Of a stretch of DNA of 32,780 bases, positions 1 through 7,370 are shown piece by piece. This stretch comes from Treponema sp. (GTDB taxonomy: Bacteria; Spirochaetota; Spirochaetia; Treponematales; Breznakiellaceae). The DNA is taken from the NCBI GenBank assembly GCA_031281025.1, contig JAITFY010000169.1, forward strand, positions 1-32,780, read 5' to 3'. The position numbers and the translations under genes are program-made. The first letter of the stretch is position 1, and every line of letters begins with the position of its first letter. The notes below the pieces were generated by a model. It made no database searches. It worked only from the letters and a program-made list of their open reading frames with translations, and was not told the DNA's origin.

Positions 1-429
1 TTAAGTATATATACAATTTTAATTGCATTTATACCAATGCTTATGAATACAGGTGGTATTGCAGGTTCTCAAACATCCACCTTGATCATTCGTGGAATGG
101 CAGTGGGCGAAATATCCAAAAGGGATATCTTTGTTATATTATGGAAAGAAATTCGAGTTGGAGTGCTTTGTGGAATTGGTCTTGGACTGGTAAATTTTAT
201 CAGGATTTTTATTATGAACAATATGGATGTAATGTTATGCTTTACCATTACTCTTTCATTGTTCTGTACGATTCTTGTATCAAAAATTACAGGAAGCCTT
301 TTGCCAATTTTTGCAAAGCGCATAAAAATCGACCCGGCAATTATGTCAGCTCCTTTATTAACAACTATCGTTGACGCTGTCTCATTGATTATTTATTTTT
401 CGATCGCAAGGCTGCTTTACATCTCTTAA
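1..429 (+). CDS. mgtE: Mg2+ transporter MgtE, C-terminal part (5' end outside window)
   Basis: This is the last ~142 residues of an MgtE-type magnesium channel/transporter, which sits in the inner membrane and admits Mg2+. The frame is open from base 1, so the start lies left of the window. The visible part opens with FIPMLMNTGGIAGSQTSTL, matching the conserved pore-helix region of MgtE (FxPxLMxTGGNxGSQ). It then has IRGMAVGEI and three further hydrophobic helices. The usual Asn of the GGN motif is Ile here. The cytosolic N and CBS domains are not visible. The stop codon shares one base with the start of the TatD-type gene (TAATG), so the two are probably one transcription unit with coupled translation. 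Family assignment is firm; substrate choice is by homology. Confidence 0.88.
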   Translation, partial: LSIYTILIAFIPMLMNTGGIAGSQTSTLIIRGMAVGEISKRDIFVILWKEIRVGVLCGIGLGLVNFIRIFIMNNMDVMLCFTITLSLFCTILVSKITGSLLPIFAKRIKIDPAIMSAPLLTTIVDAVSLIIYFSIARLLYIS

Positions 430-1238
430 TGTTTACCGATGTCCACTGCCACCCTTTTGATTTATCACAATTTTTTCCGCAATTTGAACAAAAACGAAGA
501 CAGCTCAAGGTACTTGCCGCAGCAAGCTCCTGTAGTGTTGAAGAATTTACCCATAACGAAACAATAGCCCGTAACGCTCAATTGGACGGCTTTACGCCTT
601 TGCTGCCGTATTTTGGCATACATCCGCAGCAATTGGAAGTTAGAAATGAGAAATTAGAAATTGGAAATGAAAATCTTTTGGAAATAATCGATATGCTTGC
701 AAAAGAAAAGCGAATTGCCGCAATAGGGGAATGTGGGTTTGATTTATACAATGACAATTTTAAAAAAACTGAAAAAATGCAAGAGTCATTTTTTTCTGCA
801 CAAATTGAAATAGCTCTAAAACATGATCTTCCTGTTGTTTTGCATGTCCGCCGTGCCATGCATAAAATATTTGCTGCTGCAAAAGATTTGTCAAAGTGCA
901 GAGCTGTTGTTTTTCATTCATGGTCCGGCACACTGGAAGAAGGACAATCACTCTTGCGCCGCGGAGTGAATGCGTTTTTTTCGTTTGGCAATACAATTAA
1001 ACTTAATCATAAGCAGGCAAAGCGAAGCTGCGCATTTCTTGCGGCAGATAGACTTTTGACAGAAACAGATGCTCCCTATCAGCCCCGTCTTGGACAGGCC
1101 TTTTCGTTATGGGCAGATATACCCCTTATCATTGAAGCAACCTGTGCCCTTCGTTATGAAGCGGGAAATAACATTAGTGCAAAAGAGCTGGAAAATACAA
1201 TAGAAAACAATTTCAAGAAAATATTTTATTACAATTAA
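429..1238 (+). CDS. tatD: TatD family metal-dependent hydrolase (DNase)
   Basis: This 269-residue protein belongs to the TatD/YcfH family of TIM-barrel nucleases with 3'-5' exonuclease or deoxyribonuclease activity. Visible metal-site motifs in order are DVHCHP (HxH, residues 4-9), GECGFD (Glu, about 99), VVLHVRRA (His, about 138), VFHSWSG (His, about 162) and LTETDAPY (Asp, about 214). The length fits the family. The ATG overlaps the stop of the upstream mgtE in TAATG. After GIHPQQ there is an extra stretch, LEVRNEKLEIGNEN, encoded by an A-rich repeat-like sequence; the segment usually varies here but this composition is unusual. The stop is 5 bases from the stop of the convergent response-regulator gene, with no terminator hairpin between them. 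Confidence 0.9.
   Translation: MFTDVHCHPFDLSQFFPQFEQKRRQLKVLAAASSCSVEEFTHNETIARNAQLDGFTPLLPYFGIHPQQLEVRNEKLEIGNENLLEIIDMLAKEKRIAAIGECGFDLYNDNFKKTEKMQESFFSAQIEIALKHDLPVVLHVRRAMHKIFAAAKDLSKCRAVVFHSWSGTLEEGQSLLRRGVNAFFSFGNTIKLNHKQAKRSCAFLAADRLLTETDAPYQPRLGQAFSLWADIPLIIEATCALRYEAGNNISAKELENTIENNFKKIFYYN
631..672 (+). repeat. A-rich degenerate minirepeat inside tatD
   Basis: Related units such as TTAGAAATGAGAAA and TTAGAAATTGGAAATGA follow one another in frame and give the peptide LEVRNEKLEIGNEN. Sequences of this kind (GAAATTAGAAATTGG-like) are known as short dispersed repeats in many bacterial genomes. Seen: the near-repeats and the odd peptide between two conserved TatD blocks. Inferred: an in-frame insertion or expansion tolerated in a surface loop. 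Confidence 0.55.
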
Positions 1239-1243
1239 TGTTA

Positions 1244-2593
1244 TCAACTCCCCAGCTCATATTCTGCAAGTTTTCTAAGCAGCGTTTTGCGTCCTATATC
1301 CAGTATTTCTGCGGCTTTGCTTTTGTTTCCCTTGCAATGAGAAAGCGTCTCTTGAATAATTATTCTTTCACAATCGGCCATGTTTGAACCTATTTTTATA
1401 TTTATCATTCCGTCATCGGAAACTGAACGAAAAGCCGGCGGAAGATCATCTACTGTTACAATATTTGATTGACACATAACAACTGCGCTTTCTATACAGT
1501 TGCGTAATTCACGGATATTACCCGGCCAATCGTAAACATAAAGACGAGAACGTACCTTTTCGTGAATTGTATCAATTGATTTACCGTTTTCCTGTGCAAA
1601 TTCATTTAAAAAAGCCGCTATTAAAAGGGGAATATCGTCTTTTCTTTCGCGCAAGGAAGGCACATGAATATTTACCACATTCAAACGGAAAAATAAATCT
1701 TCCCGGAAATTGCCTTTTTCTATTTCTGCTTTTAAATCTTTATTTGTAGCTGCGATAATTCTAACATCAACTTCTATGGTTTTTTCTCCGCCAACTCTTT
1801 CGAATTTCTTTTCCTGTAAAACCCGCAGCAGCTTAATCTGGATATTCGGATCGATCTCGCCTATTTCATCAAGGAACAGCGTCCCGCCGCAGGCAAGTTC
1901 AAAGCGGCCTTTTCTCTGTGTTACAGCTCCTGTAAAAGCTCCTTTTTCGTGTCCAAAAAGCTCGCTTTCCAAAAGTGATGCAGAAAGAGCTGCACAGTGT
2001 ACCTTTACAAGCGGTTTATCTTTACGCGAAGAAAGTTCATGTATCGCATCTGCAACAAGTTCTTTTCCAACACCAGATTCTCCTGTAAGCAGGATCGAAG
2101 CTTTTGTAGCTGCCACTTTATTAATTGTATTAAAGATTTCCCGTATATTACGCGAATTGCCGATAATCGATTTAAATTGTTTTTTACGTTCAAGCTCTTC
2201 TGCCATCTGCCGGTTTTGAAAAAACATTTCTCTTGTTGCAAGAGCTCGTTTAATTTTTAAAGAAAGATGATCAAGGTCTATAGGTTTGGAAAGAAAATCC
2301 CATGCGCCATTATGCATTGCTTTTACGGCTATATCAATTGTACCGTGCCCTGTCATAATAATAACCGGAAACCCGGGTGATTGTGAAAGAATACGCTTCA
2401 TTAATTCTTCGCCGCTTAATTGAGGCATTTTTAGATCGGTTATGACTAAATCAATATCACCATTACTGAAGAGTTTCCATCCTTCATCGCCGTCTTTGGC
2501 GCAAATAACTTCATAACCATCTTCACTTAAATGCTCAGCAAGGCCTTCACGGATATTTTTTTCATCATCTATTACAAGAAGGCGAAATTTCAA
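1244..2593 (-). CDS. atoC: NtrC/AtoC-type sigma-54-dependent response regulator
   Basis: This 449-residue protein is an enhancer-binding activator of sigma-54 RNA polymerase. The receiver domain (1-120) shows the acidic pocket D9/D10, phospho-acceptor D53 in ITDLKMP, T81 and K103. The AAA+ domain (about 140-380) has Walker A GESGVGKE (171-178), the sigma-54 contact loop GAFTGA (218-223) and Walker B LFLDEIGE. A Fis-type helix-turn-helix lies at about 405-445 (NKSKAAEILDIGRKTLLRKL). All key residues are present. The start is TTG, preceded by AGGAGG, and it overlaps the kinase stop in TTGA (2590-2593), so kinase and regulator are translationally coupled. From memory this pair matches the T. pallidum AtoS/AtoC genes beside murG. 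The target genes cannot be read from this window. Confidence 0.92.
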   Translation of the reverse strand: MKFRLLVIDDEKNIREGLAEHLSEDGYEVICAKDGDEGWKLFSNGDIDLVITDLKMPQLSGEELMKRILSQSPGFPVIIMTGHGTIDIAVKAMHNGAWDFLSKPIDLDHLSLKIKRALATREMFFQNRQMAEELERKKQFKSIIGNSRNIREIFNTINKVAATKASILLTGESGVGKELVADAIHELSSRKDKPLVKVHCAALSASLLESELFGHEKGAFTGAVTQRKGRFELACGGTLFLDEIGEIDPNIQIKLLRVLQEKKFERVGGEKTIEVDVRIIAATNKDLKAEIEKGNFREDLFFRLNVVNIHVPSLRERKDDIPLLIAAFLNEFAQENGKSIDTIHEKVRSRLYVYDWPGNIRELRNCIESAVVMCQSNIVTVDDLPPAFRSVSDDGMINIKIGSNMADCERIIIQETLSHCKGNKSKAAEILDIGRKTLLRKLAEYELGS

Positions 2594-3771
2594 TTTGTTC
2601 CTCCTTTTTTATCATACGTTATCAAGCGCATTTCTTTTTGTTGTACCGGTAATATAATCCGGAAATTAGATCCGGTACCAGGCTCGGAATCAACATTTAT
2701 CTCGCCTTTATGTTCCCTGATAATTTTAAAAACCTGCGTAAGTCCCAATCCGGTTCCGGTTTCCCTTGTACTAAAATACGGTTCAAATATTTTTTCAAAA
2801 TGATCTTTACTTATTCCTATGCCGGTATCACAAACAGATATTCTAATTTCATTTTCAAATAAATTTGTTGATATTGTAAGTACACCGCCATCAGCCATTG
2901 CAGATTGTGCATTTGTTATAAGATTAAGCATAGCTTGCTTCATATAACGCTCATCCATTAATATATCAGGAATATTTTCGTCCAGCTCAAGCAGACATAG
3001 TATTTTTGACTGCTCAAACTCCGGGCGGACAAATTCAACTAATTGAGAAATTATTTTATTCAAATCGCCCATTCGTAATTCCAAATCCATAGGCCTTACT
3101 GCAAAAAGAAAATCAACAACTATATTATTTAAACGTTCAATTTCTTCATTAAATACATTAAAGTACTTTTCTATTTTACTTTCAAAACAAAAAGTTTCTG
3201 GAATCTTTTTCTTTGTCAAGGATTTTTTTAGAAGCTGAAGATGTATCGAAATGGAAGCCAGTGGATTTTTGATTTCGTGCGCAACGCCTGCTGCCAGAGT
3301 TGTAAGGCTTGCAAGGTTTTCTGCCCTTCTAAGCCGGGATTCTTCTTTTCGTTTTTCGGTAATATCTTCGACATAAATCAAGGTTCCAGTTACACGTTTT
3401 TCCTGAACAAGCGGGACAACATTAATGGAAAGTAATTTATTTATTCCTTTGTGCATTATATCAATTTCTTTATCAGTTATATTATCTTTGCTGGAAATTA
3501 TTTCCTTAAAACAATCAGAAAGATTTTCATCCATAATTGATGTCGATATATGCGCTCCTTCATTGTAATCAATGGGAAGCAGCCGCTGAGCACATTTATT
3601 AACCATAACTAATTTTTGCTGATCATCACAAACAAGTATTCCAACATTTATTGAATCTGATACTGTTTCAAGAATACCAAGCTGGTTTACAGCCGAAATT
3701 AAAAGACTGCGGTGCTGTTCGATATCAAGTTTATCCAGTTTTTTTATTGCACTCCGGAAAAATTGAACCAT
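2590..3771 (-). CDS. atoS: NtrB-like sensor histidine kinase (PAS-HisKA-HATPase)
   Basis: This 393-residue soluble sensor kinase is the partner of the following sigma-54 regulator. A PAS-like domain occupies about 35-135 (VSDSINVGILVCDDQQKLVMVN). The HisKA helix has HEIKNPL with phospho-acceptor His165. The ATPase domain shows the N box NLITNAQSAM (283-292), the G1 box DTGIGI (315-320), the F box and the G2 box GTGLGL (339-344). No membrane segment or signal peptide is seen, so the signal should be cytoplasmic. The ATG follows AGGTAAAAAT. The 3' end overlaps the regulator start in TTGA. The gene is the fourth of a tight murG-led cluster. The ligand is unknown. Confidence 0.9.
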   Translation of the reverse strand: MVQFFRSAIKKLDKLDIEQHRSLLISAVNQLGILETVSDSINVGILVCDDQQKLVMVNKCAQRLLPIDYNEGAHISTSIMDENLSDCFKEIISSKDNITDKEIDIMHKGINKLLSINVVPLVQEKRVTGTLIYVEDITEKRKEESRLRRAENLASLTTLAAGVAHEIKNPLASISIHLQLLKKSLTKKKIPETFCFESKIEKYFNVFNEEIERLNNIVVDFLFAVRPMDLELRMGDLNKIISQLVEFVRPEFEQSKILCLLELDENIPDILMDERYMKQAMLNLITNAQSAMADGGVLTISTNLFENEIRISVCDTGIGISKDHFEKIFEPYFSTRETGTGLGLTQVFKIIREHKGEINVDSEPGTGSNFRIILPVQQKEMRLITYDKKGGTN

Positions 3772-3789
3772 ATTTTTACCTGTTTAACC

Positions 3790-5112
3790 TTAATTTATTG
3801 CCTTTTTTACATTATAAAAAAGCGCTTCCATTGCAATATTTATATTAATATTTAAAATATCAACTGCTGTTACTGTTTCGTTTATGTATTTTTTAAAAAT
3901 ATCACAGTAAATAATAAAATGAGGATTTTTAATGGAACGGACTGATTCACATAACATATCCAGGCAAATATTCATAAAACCACAAAATGACTCATTTTTA
4001 AAATTTCCGGCTTGTGCAAGGATAGTTTTTACGGCAACTGCGCTATTTACCGGGTATTCCAGTTTAATACTGTCTGCCATTAACGAATAATTTTTTGTTA
4101 TTGTATTAACAAAAAAAGAAATGTTGGGGTTATCGATATTTTTCTTTGAATGACCAATTATTCTTGACATGGAAACAATTAACCATGCAGCAAGCGGATA
4201 TATCTTATCTGTACTTTGCGGCATAAATGATTTTAGATATGCTGTTAAAAGCGAACTTTGCGCCTGGGGATATTTTTCATCTGCATTATCCTTAAAAACA
4301 AGACGGATAACTTCTTTTTCTGATTTAATATCTCTTTTAAAGAAACGATATTGCCTTAATCTGGAAAGAATAGTTGGAATTATTTCTTCTCGTCTTTGCG
4401 CCGTTAATATAATACTTGCAGTAGAAGGCGGTTCTTCCAGAAGTTTTAAAAGTGAATTAGATGCTTCTTCCCTCATATTATCTGCGTTTTCTATCAGCAA
4501 TATTTTATGCTTTCCGTTAGGTGTAAGATTACACCATAATGAAGCACGTCTTATATAATCAATTGGAATCACAGAGCCCAGTTTACTTTCTTTTTCCAGA
4601 GTATATGCATCATTTACAAGAGAGCTGCTAATTTTTTCAAGATGCTCTTTTTCACATACTTCTGCATTAAGTGCAGAAAATTCACTTAATTTTTCATCAA
4701 ATGACCGTAAAACCGGTGCAATTTTTTTAAAATTCGGATCATCTTCCATCAGAATTGGAGAAAAACGAATCTGGAGTTTGCGAAGCGAACGGTAAAACAG
4801 CAGTTTGGCATTAGGTGTTGTATGATTATTCAAAAAAGCAAACCTGCATGCCGCAATTTCTGCAGAAAAGGATTTATTTCCAAGTATCAAAATATCGTCA
4901 TGTATCAGATAACGGTGTCTTGTACAGGAATAACAGGAACATTTCCATATTGCGCTCTGCTCGCATGAAAGGACGCGTGCCAGTTCAAGAGCAGCGCTGC
5001 CTTTTCCGCTGTTGTTAGGGCCGTAAAACAGCATGGAAGGAGCATTACAACCCGATAAAATATCATCCTGTAATTGTTTAACTGCATTTTGATCTATTAT
5101 ATTTTCAAACAT
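3790..5112 (-). CDS. DNA polymerase III delta'/gamma-like clamp-loader subunit
   Basis: This 440-residue AAA+ protein is of the clamp-loader type. It has a Walker A-like GPNNSGKGS (about 31-39), a zinc-knuckle-like CSCYSCTRH (about 58-66), a Walker B-like ILLIENADNM, LLKLLEEPPSTASIILTA (sensor 1 region) and ILSRLRQYRF (arginine-finger region). The role is loading the sliding clamp in replication. It is longer than E. coli delta' (334 residues): an extra stretch of about 90 residues, rich in charged helices, separates the zinc knuckle from the Walker B block. ENAD in place of DEAD/DEAE suggests weak or no ATP hydrolysis, as in delta' subunits. It overlaps the cvpA stop by 8 bases, so expression is coupled. 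holB is likely but a divergent dnaX paralogue cannot be excluded. Confidence 0.8.
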   Translation of the reverse strand: MFENIIDQNAVKQLQDDILSGCNAPSMLFYGPNNSGKGSAALELARVLSCEQSAIWKCSCYSCTRHRYLIHDDILILGNKSFSAEIAACRFAFLNNHTTPNAKLLFYRSLRKLQIRFSPILMEDDPNFKKIAPVLRSFDEKLSEFSALNAEVCEKEHLEKISSSLVNDAYTLEKESKLGSVIPIDYIRRASLWCNLTPNGKHKILLIENADNMREEASNSLLKLLEEPPSTASIILTAQRREEIIPTILSRLRQYRFFKRDIKSEKEVIRLVFKDNADEKYPQAQSSLLTAYLKSFMPQSTDKIYPLAAWLIVSMSRIIGHSKKNIDNPNISFFVNTITKNYSLMADSIKLEYPVNSAVAVKTILAQAGNFKNESFCGFMNICLDMLCESVRSIKNPHFIIYCDIFKKYINETVTAVDILNININIAMEALFYNVKKAIN

Positions 5113-5584
5113 TTGCGATACTCTCGATTCCTGTTATATAAGGCAATAAAAGATTTGCAAAATAGCTGTCTTCCAAAATTATAGACGAATCAAAAAACGG
5201 TTGTATACGCAATAAGAATAAAATCAGGCTGACCAACACTATTCCTTCTGCAAATCCAAAAAAAATCCCAAAAAATTTGTCAACATTACCAAGACGAATT
5301 CCCTGTATTATTCCTTTTAATAAAATTTCCAAAAGTTTAATAATAATAAATACGATAAGGAAAAGAGCAATAAAGGCAATTACCTCTGGAATAATTTCCA
5401 ATTCCGGCCAAAAATTTTCTCTTATAAATTCAGCTCCGTTTTTGTATAAAAACAATGATGCCAAAAGCCCAAATACAAATCCTGACATATTAAGAAACTC
5501 ACTGATTATGCCTTTTAAAAAGCAGCGAATCATAAGTAAGATAATCAGCAATAAAAAGACAACATCCATTACATTAAAATTCAT
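5105..5584 (-). CDS. cvpA: CvpA family inner-membrane protein
   Basis: This 159-residue protein has four hydrophobic helices (about 7-25, 32-48, 63-87 and 105-125) and matches the CvpA family (colicin V production protein). The opening FNVMDVVFLLLIILLMIRCFLKG and the glycine-rich GFVFGLLASLFLYKNG are typical, as is the LLKGIIQGIRLGNVDKFFGIFFGF stretch, given here only to show the conserved R-LG-VD--FG core. The family is involved in colicin export and envelope stress in enteric bacteria; its biochemical role is unsettled. The ATG has AAGGGA upstream. It overlaps murG upstream by 11 bases and the delta'-like gene downstream by 8. Confidence 0.82.
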   Translation of the reverse strand: MNFNVMDVVFLLLIILLMIRCFLKGIISEFLNMSGFVFGLLASLFLYKNGAEFIRENFWPELEIIPEVIAFIALFLIVFIIIKLLEILLKGIIQGIRLGNVDKFFGIFFGFAEGIVLVSLILFLLRIQPFFDSSIILEDSYFANLLLPYITGIESIANV

Positions 5585-6716
5585 TGTTTTTCCCTTTTAT
5601 TTTATCTATTTCCTGCAATAAAAAACCAGCAATTTTTTGTGCGCCGCCGCTTTTTCCAATATTCCCGGATGATACAGCCATTGCCTTTCTTTTTTCTGTA
5701 TCATTTGCCAGCTCGTTAATAGCCGTCATTAATTCATTGGTATCAGGTTTTTCACCTAACACAAACGCAGCGCCTGCCTTGTTAAAAAACCTTGCGTTTT
5801 CTACCTGATCTCCTCTTGTTCCTGAACCTCTTAATGGAATCAGCAGCATTGGTTTTCCCAAAACTGCCCATTCCCAAATTCCTGCTCCGCTTCTGCCCAT
5901 CACAAGTTCAGCTGCAGCCATAACATGGGGCATATCCTCTTTGATATACGGATACGGTTTATACCTCTGTGATGCCGGAATATCCCACGAAAGGTTAGGA
6001 CCTGTTTGATGCACTACGGTATAAACTTTAGTCAACTCTGGCAAAATAGCCCGGATAAGTTCATTTATTTCCGTTGCTCCCTGACTGCCGCCAAGAACCA
6101 GAAGAATCCTAACATCATTACCGGATAAACCCAAAAAAGCCCTGCCTTTTGCCGCATCTGCATTGTAAAAGCCGGCACGTACCGGATTCCCTGTTACTGT
6201 TACACGATCACTCAAACCGCGTTTAAGCGTTTTTTCGCTGAAGAATTTCTTTGTATCTTCGTAAGCTGTAAAAACCCAACCTCCGGTACGTAATACATAA
6301 CGTACATTTATTTTTGTGGCAAGTCCCGGACTAAAATCCGACTCATGTGTAAAAGTGCGAATGCCTAAGGAAGATGCAGCTGCACAGGGAGGAACACTTA
6401 CAAAACCGCCCTTTGAGAAAAGCAATACCGCTTTTTGTTTTTTTAAAATTTTTCGTGCAGCAAAGAAACCACCTGCAATTTTAAATAAATCGACTATATT
6501 TTTTAAAGAAAAATAACGCCGGAGTTTTCCAGAAGGCACACCAAAGAATTCAATCCCCGCTTCCTCGACAATAGAACGATCCATACCGGCAGAAGAACCA
6601 ATCCAGAAAATCCGTGTTTCATGATCTGCAAATTTCTTTTTTAGTTCCATGGCAACTGCCAACCCAGGGTAAATATGTCCTCCAGTGCCGCCGCCGGTAA
6701 ACGCTATGTTTATCAT
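5574..6716 (-). CDS. murG: MurG, lipid II synthase (UDP-GlcNAc transferase)
   Basis: This 380-residue GT28 glycosyltransferase adds GlcNAc to lipid I on the inner face of the membrane, the last cytoplasmic step of peptidoglycan precursor synthesis. The N-terminal acceptor domain has GGGTGGHIYPGLAVA (8-22) and SKGGFVSVP (about 100). THESDFSPGLATK stands where E. coli has a HEQN-type motif. The C-terminal UDP-GlcNAc domain has LGGSQGATEIN and GRSGAGIWEWAVLGKPMLLIP followed by GDQxxNA. The chosen ATG lacks a recognisable Shine-Dalgarno sequence. A 9-codon ORF with a strong AGGAG ends 7 bases before it, so translation may depend on coupling. The gene heads the overlapping cluster murG-cvpA-delta'-kinase-regulator. 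Confidence 0.93.
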   Translation of the reverse strand: MINIAFTGGGTGGHIYPGLAVAMELKKKFADHETRIFWIGSSAGMDRSIVEEAGIEFFGVPSGKLRRYFSLKNIVDLFKIAGGFFAARKILKKQKAVLLFSKGGFVSVPPCAAASSLGIRTFTHESDFSPGLATKINVRYVLRTGGWVFTAYEDTKKFFSEKTLKRGLSDRVTVTGNPVRAGFYNADAAKGRAFLGLSGNDVRILLVLGGSQGATEINELIRAILPELTKVYTVVHQTGPNLSWDIPASQRYKPYPYIKEDMPHVMAAAELVMGRSGAGIWEWAVLGKPMLLIPLRGSGTRGDQVENARFFNKAGAAFVLGEKPDTNELMTAINELANDTEKRKAMAVSSGNIGKSGGAQKIAGFLLQEIDKIKGKNNEF

Positions 6717-6723
6717 AATAGAA

Positions 6724-6753
6724 TTACTTTTTAACCAGCTCTGTTAGGTACAT
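6724..6753 (-). CDS. Candidate 9-codon leader peptide upstream of murG
   Basis: A tiny ORF, MYLTELVKK then TAA, has AGGAG five bases before its ATG. It ends 7 bases before the murG ATG, which has no Shine-Dalgarno sequence of its own. Seen: the spacing and the ribosome-binding site. Inferred: terminating ribosomes re-initiate at murG. It could also be a chance ORF or a decayed gene end. Confidence 0.4.
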   Translation of the reverse strand: MYLTELVKK

Positions 6754-6767
6754 ATAGTCTCCTGTTA

Positions 6768-7319
6768 CTAAATTACTAAACTTTGCTCTAATACCTGGAA
6801 CTCAGAAAATAAATTTTCTTTTATATCACTATGTTTTGTTATTCCATATAAATTTCCATTGCGGGTAAAAGAATATAAAACTCCATTGCCTGCATTTTGA
6901 AACATATAAGATTGTTTATAATCTATCGCTATACAATTTATTCCAATAAAGGTTGAATTATAAACAGGACCAAATTTATATCTAACCATTTGCCCCTTTA
7001 CTGCTGTTTTATAATCATCTATGTAATTTTCCGGAGATCTGGGATCATTTTTTCCACATGTAATAATTATCATGTCCGGTTCTTCTTCATTCTTTTTTCC
7101 ACATGTAATAACCAGACTTTCAAAATCTCCCTCTGCCGATTTTTCATACGAAACTTTATAATTGGAAGGATAAGAAAATGATATTCCTTCCACAGAAAAA
7201 TTAGGAAACCCATCAATAAATTTTGTTATATTATTGTTTTCGACTGTTTTTGACCCGCATTTGCTGCAAAAGCCTGCATTTTTATTAAGTTGTGTACCGC
7301 ATTGTTCACAAAATATCAT
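6768..7319 (-). CDS. Zinc-ribbon protein with PsbP/DUF1795-like C-terminal domain
   Basis: This 183-residue protein begins with a four-cysteine zinc ribbon (C4-x2-C7-x10-C18-x2-C21; CEQCGTQL...FCSKCG), as in the zinc_ribbon_2 family. The rest (about 45-183) reads as a small beta-rich domain: FSYPSNYKVSYEK, then YSFTRNGNLYGITKHSD near the end, resembling PsbP/DcrB-like domains; this resemblance is weak. No transmembrane helix is seen. The start at 7319 is chosen because GGAG lies 5 bases upstream and a strong promoter puts the likely transcript start near 7335. A TTG at 7370 in the same frame lies inside the -35 box and would not be transcribed. ITCGK occurs twice, 15 residues apart. Function unknown. 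Confidence 0.7.
   Translation of the reverse strand: MIFCEQCGTQLNKNAGFCSKCGSKTVENNNITKFIDGFPNFSVEGISFSYPSNYKVSYEKSAEGDFESLVITCGKKNEEEPDMIIITCGKNDPRSPENYIDDYKTAVKGQMVRYKFGPVYNSTFIGINCIAIDYKQSYMFQNAGNGVLYSFTRNGNLYGITKHSDIKENLFSEFQVLEQSLVI
7048..7111 (-). repeat. Two copies of a 19-base direct repeat in the zinc-ribbon gene
   Basis: The + strand sequence TTTTTTCCACATGTAATAA occurs exactly at 7048-7066 and 7093-7111, offset by 45 bases (15 codons). Both copies give the peptide ITCGK in frame, so this looks like a small internal duplication. Confidence 0.75.
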
Positions 7320-7341
7320 TTTTTCTCCATATTCTAATAAT

Positions 7342-7370
7342 ATTATAGTAAATAAACGATAAACCGTCAA
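7342..7370 (-). promoter_or_regulatory. Sigma-70-type promoter for the zinc-ribbon gene
   Basis: The - strand reads TTGACG (7370-7365), a 17-base spacer and TATAAT (7347-7342): five of six and six of six matches to consensus with ideal spacing. The -35 box overlaps the TGA stop of the upstream acyl-CoA synthetase. The predicted transcript start is near 7335, giving a leader of about 16 bases that carries GGAG before the ATG at 7319. Confidence 0.8.

Noticed and set aside
1230-1250. Bidirectional terminator between the convergent tatD and response-regulator genes
   Set aside because: Only five bases separate the stops and no inverted repeat followed by a T-run is visible.
1710-2219. Long + strand open frame within the response-regulator gene
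   Set aside because: It is antisense to the conserved AAA+ domain; the - strand reading has full family motifs.
7320-7370. Upstream TTG start for the zinc-ribbon protein
   Set aside because: The TTG is part of the -35 box and would lie before the predicted transcript start; the ATG at 7319 has GGAG at good spacing.
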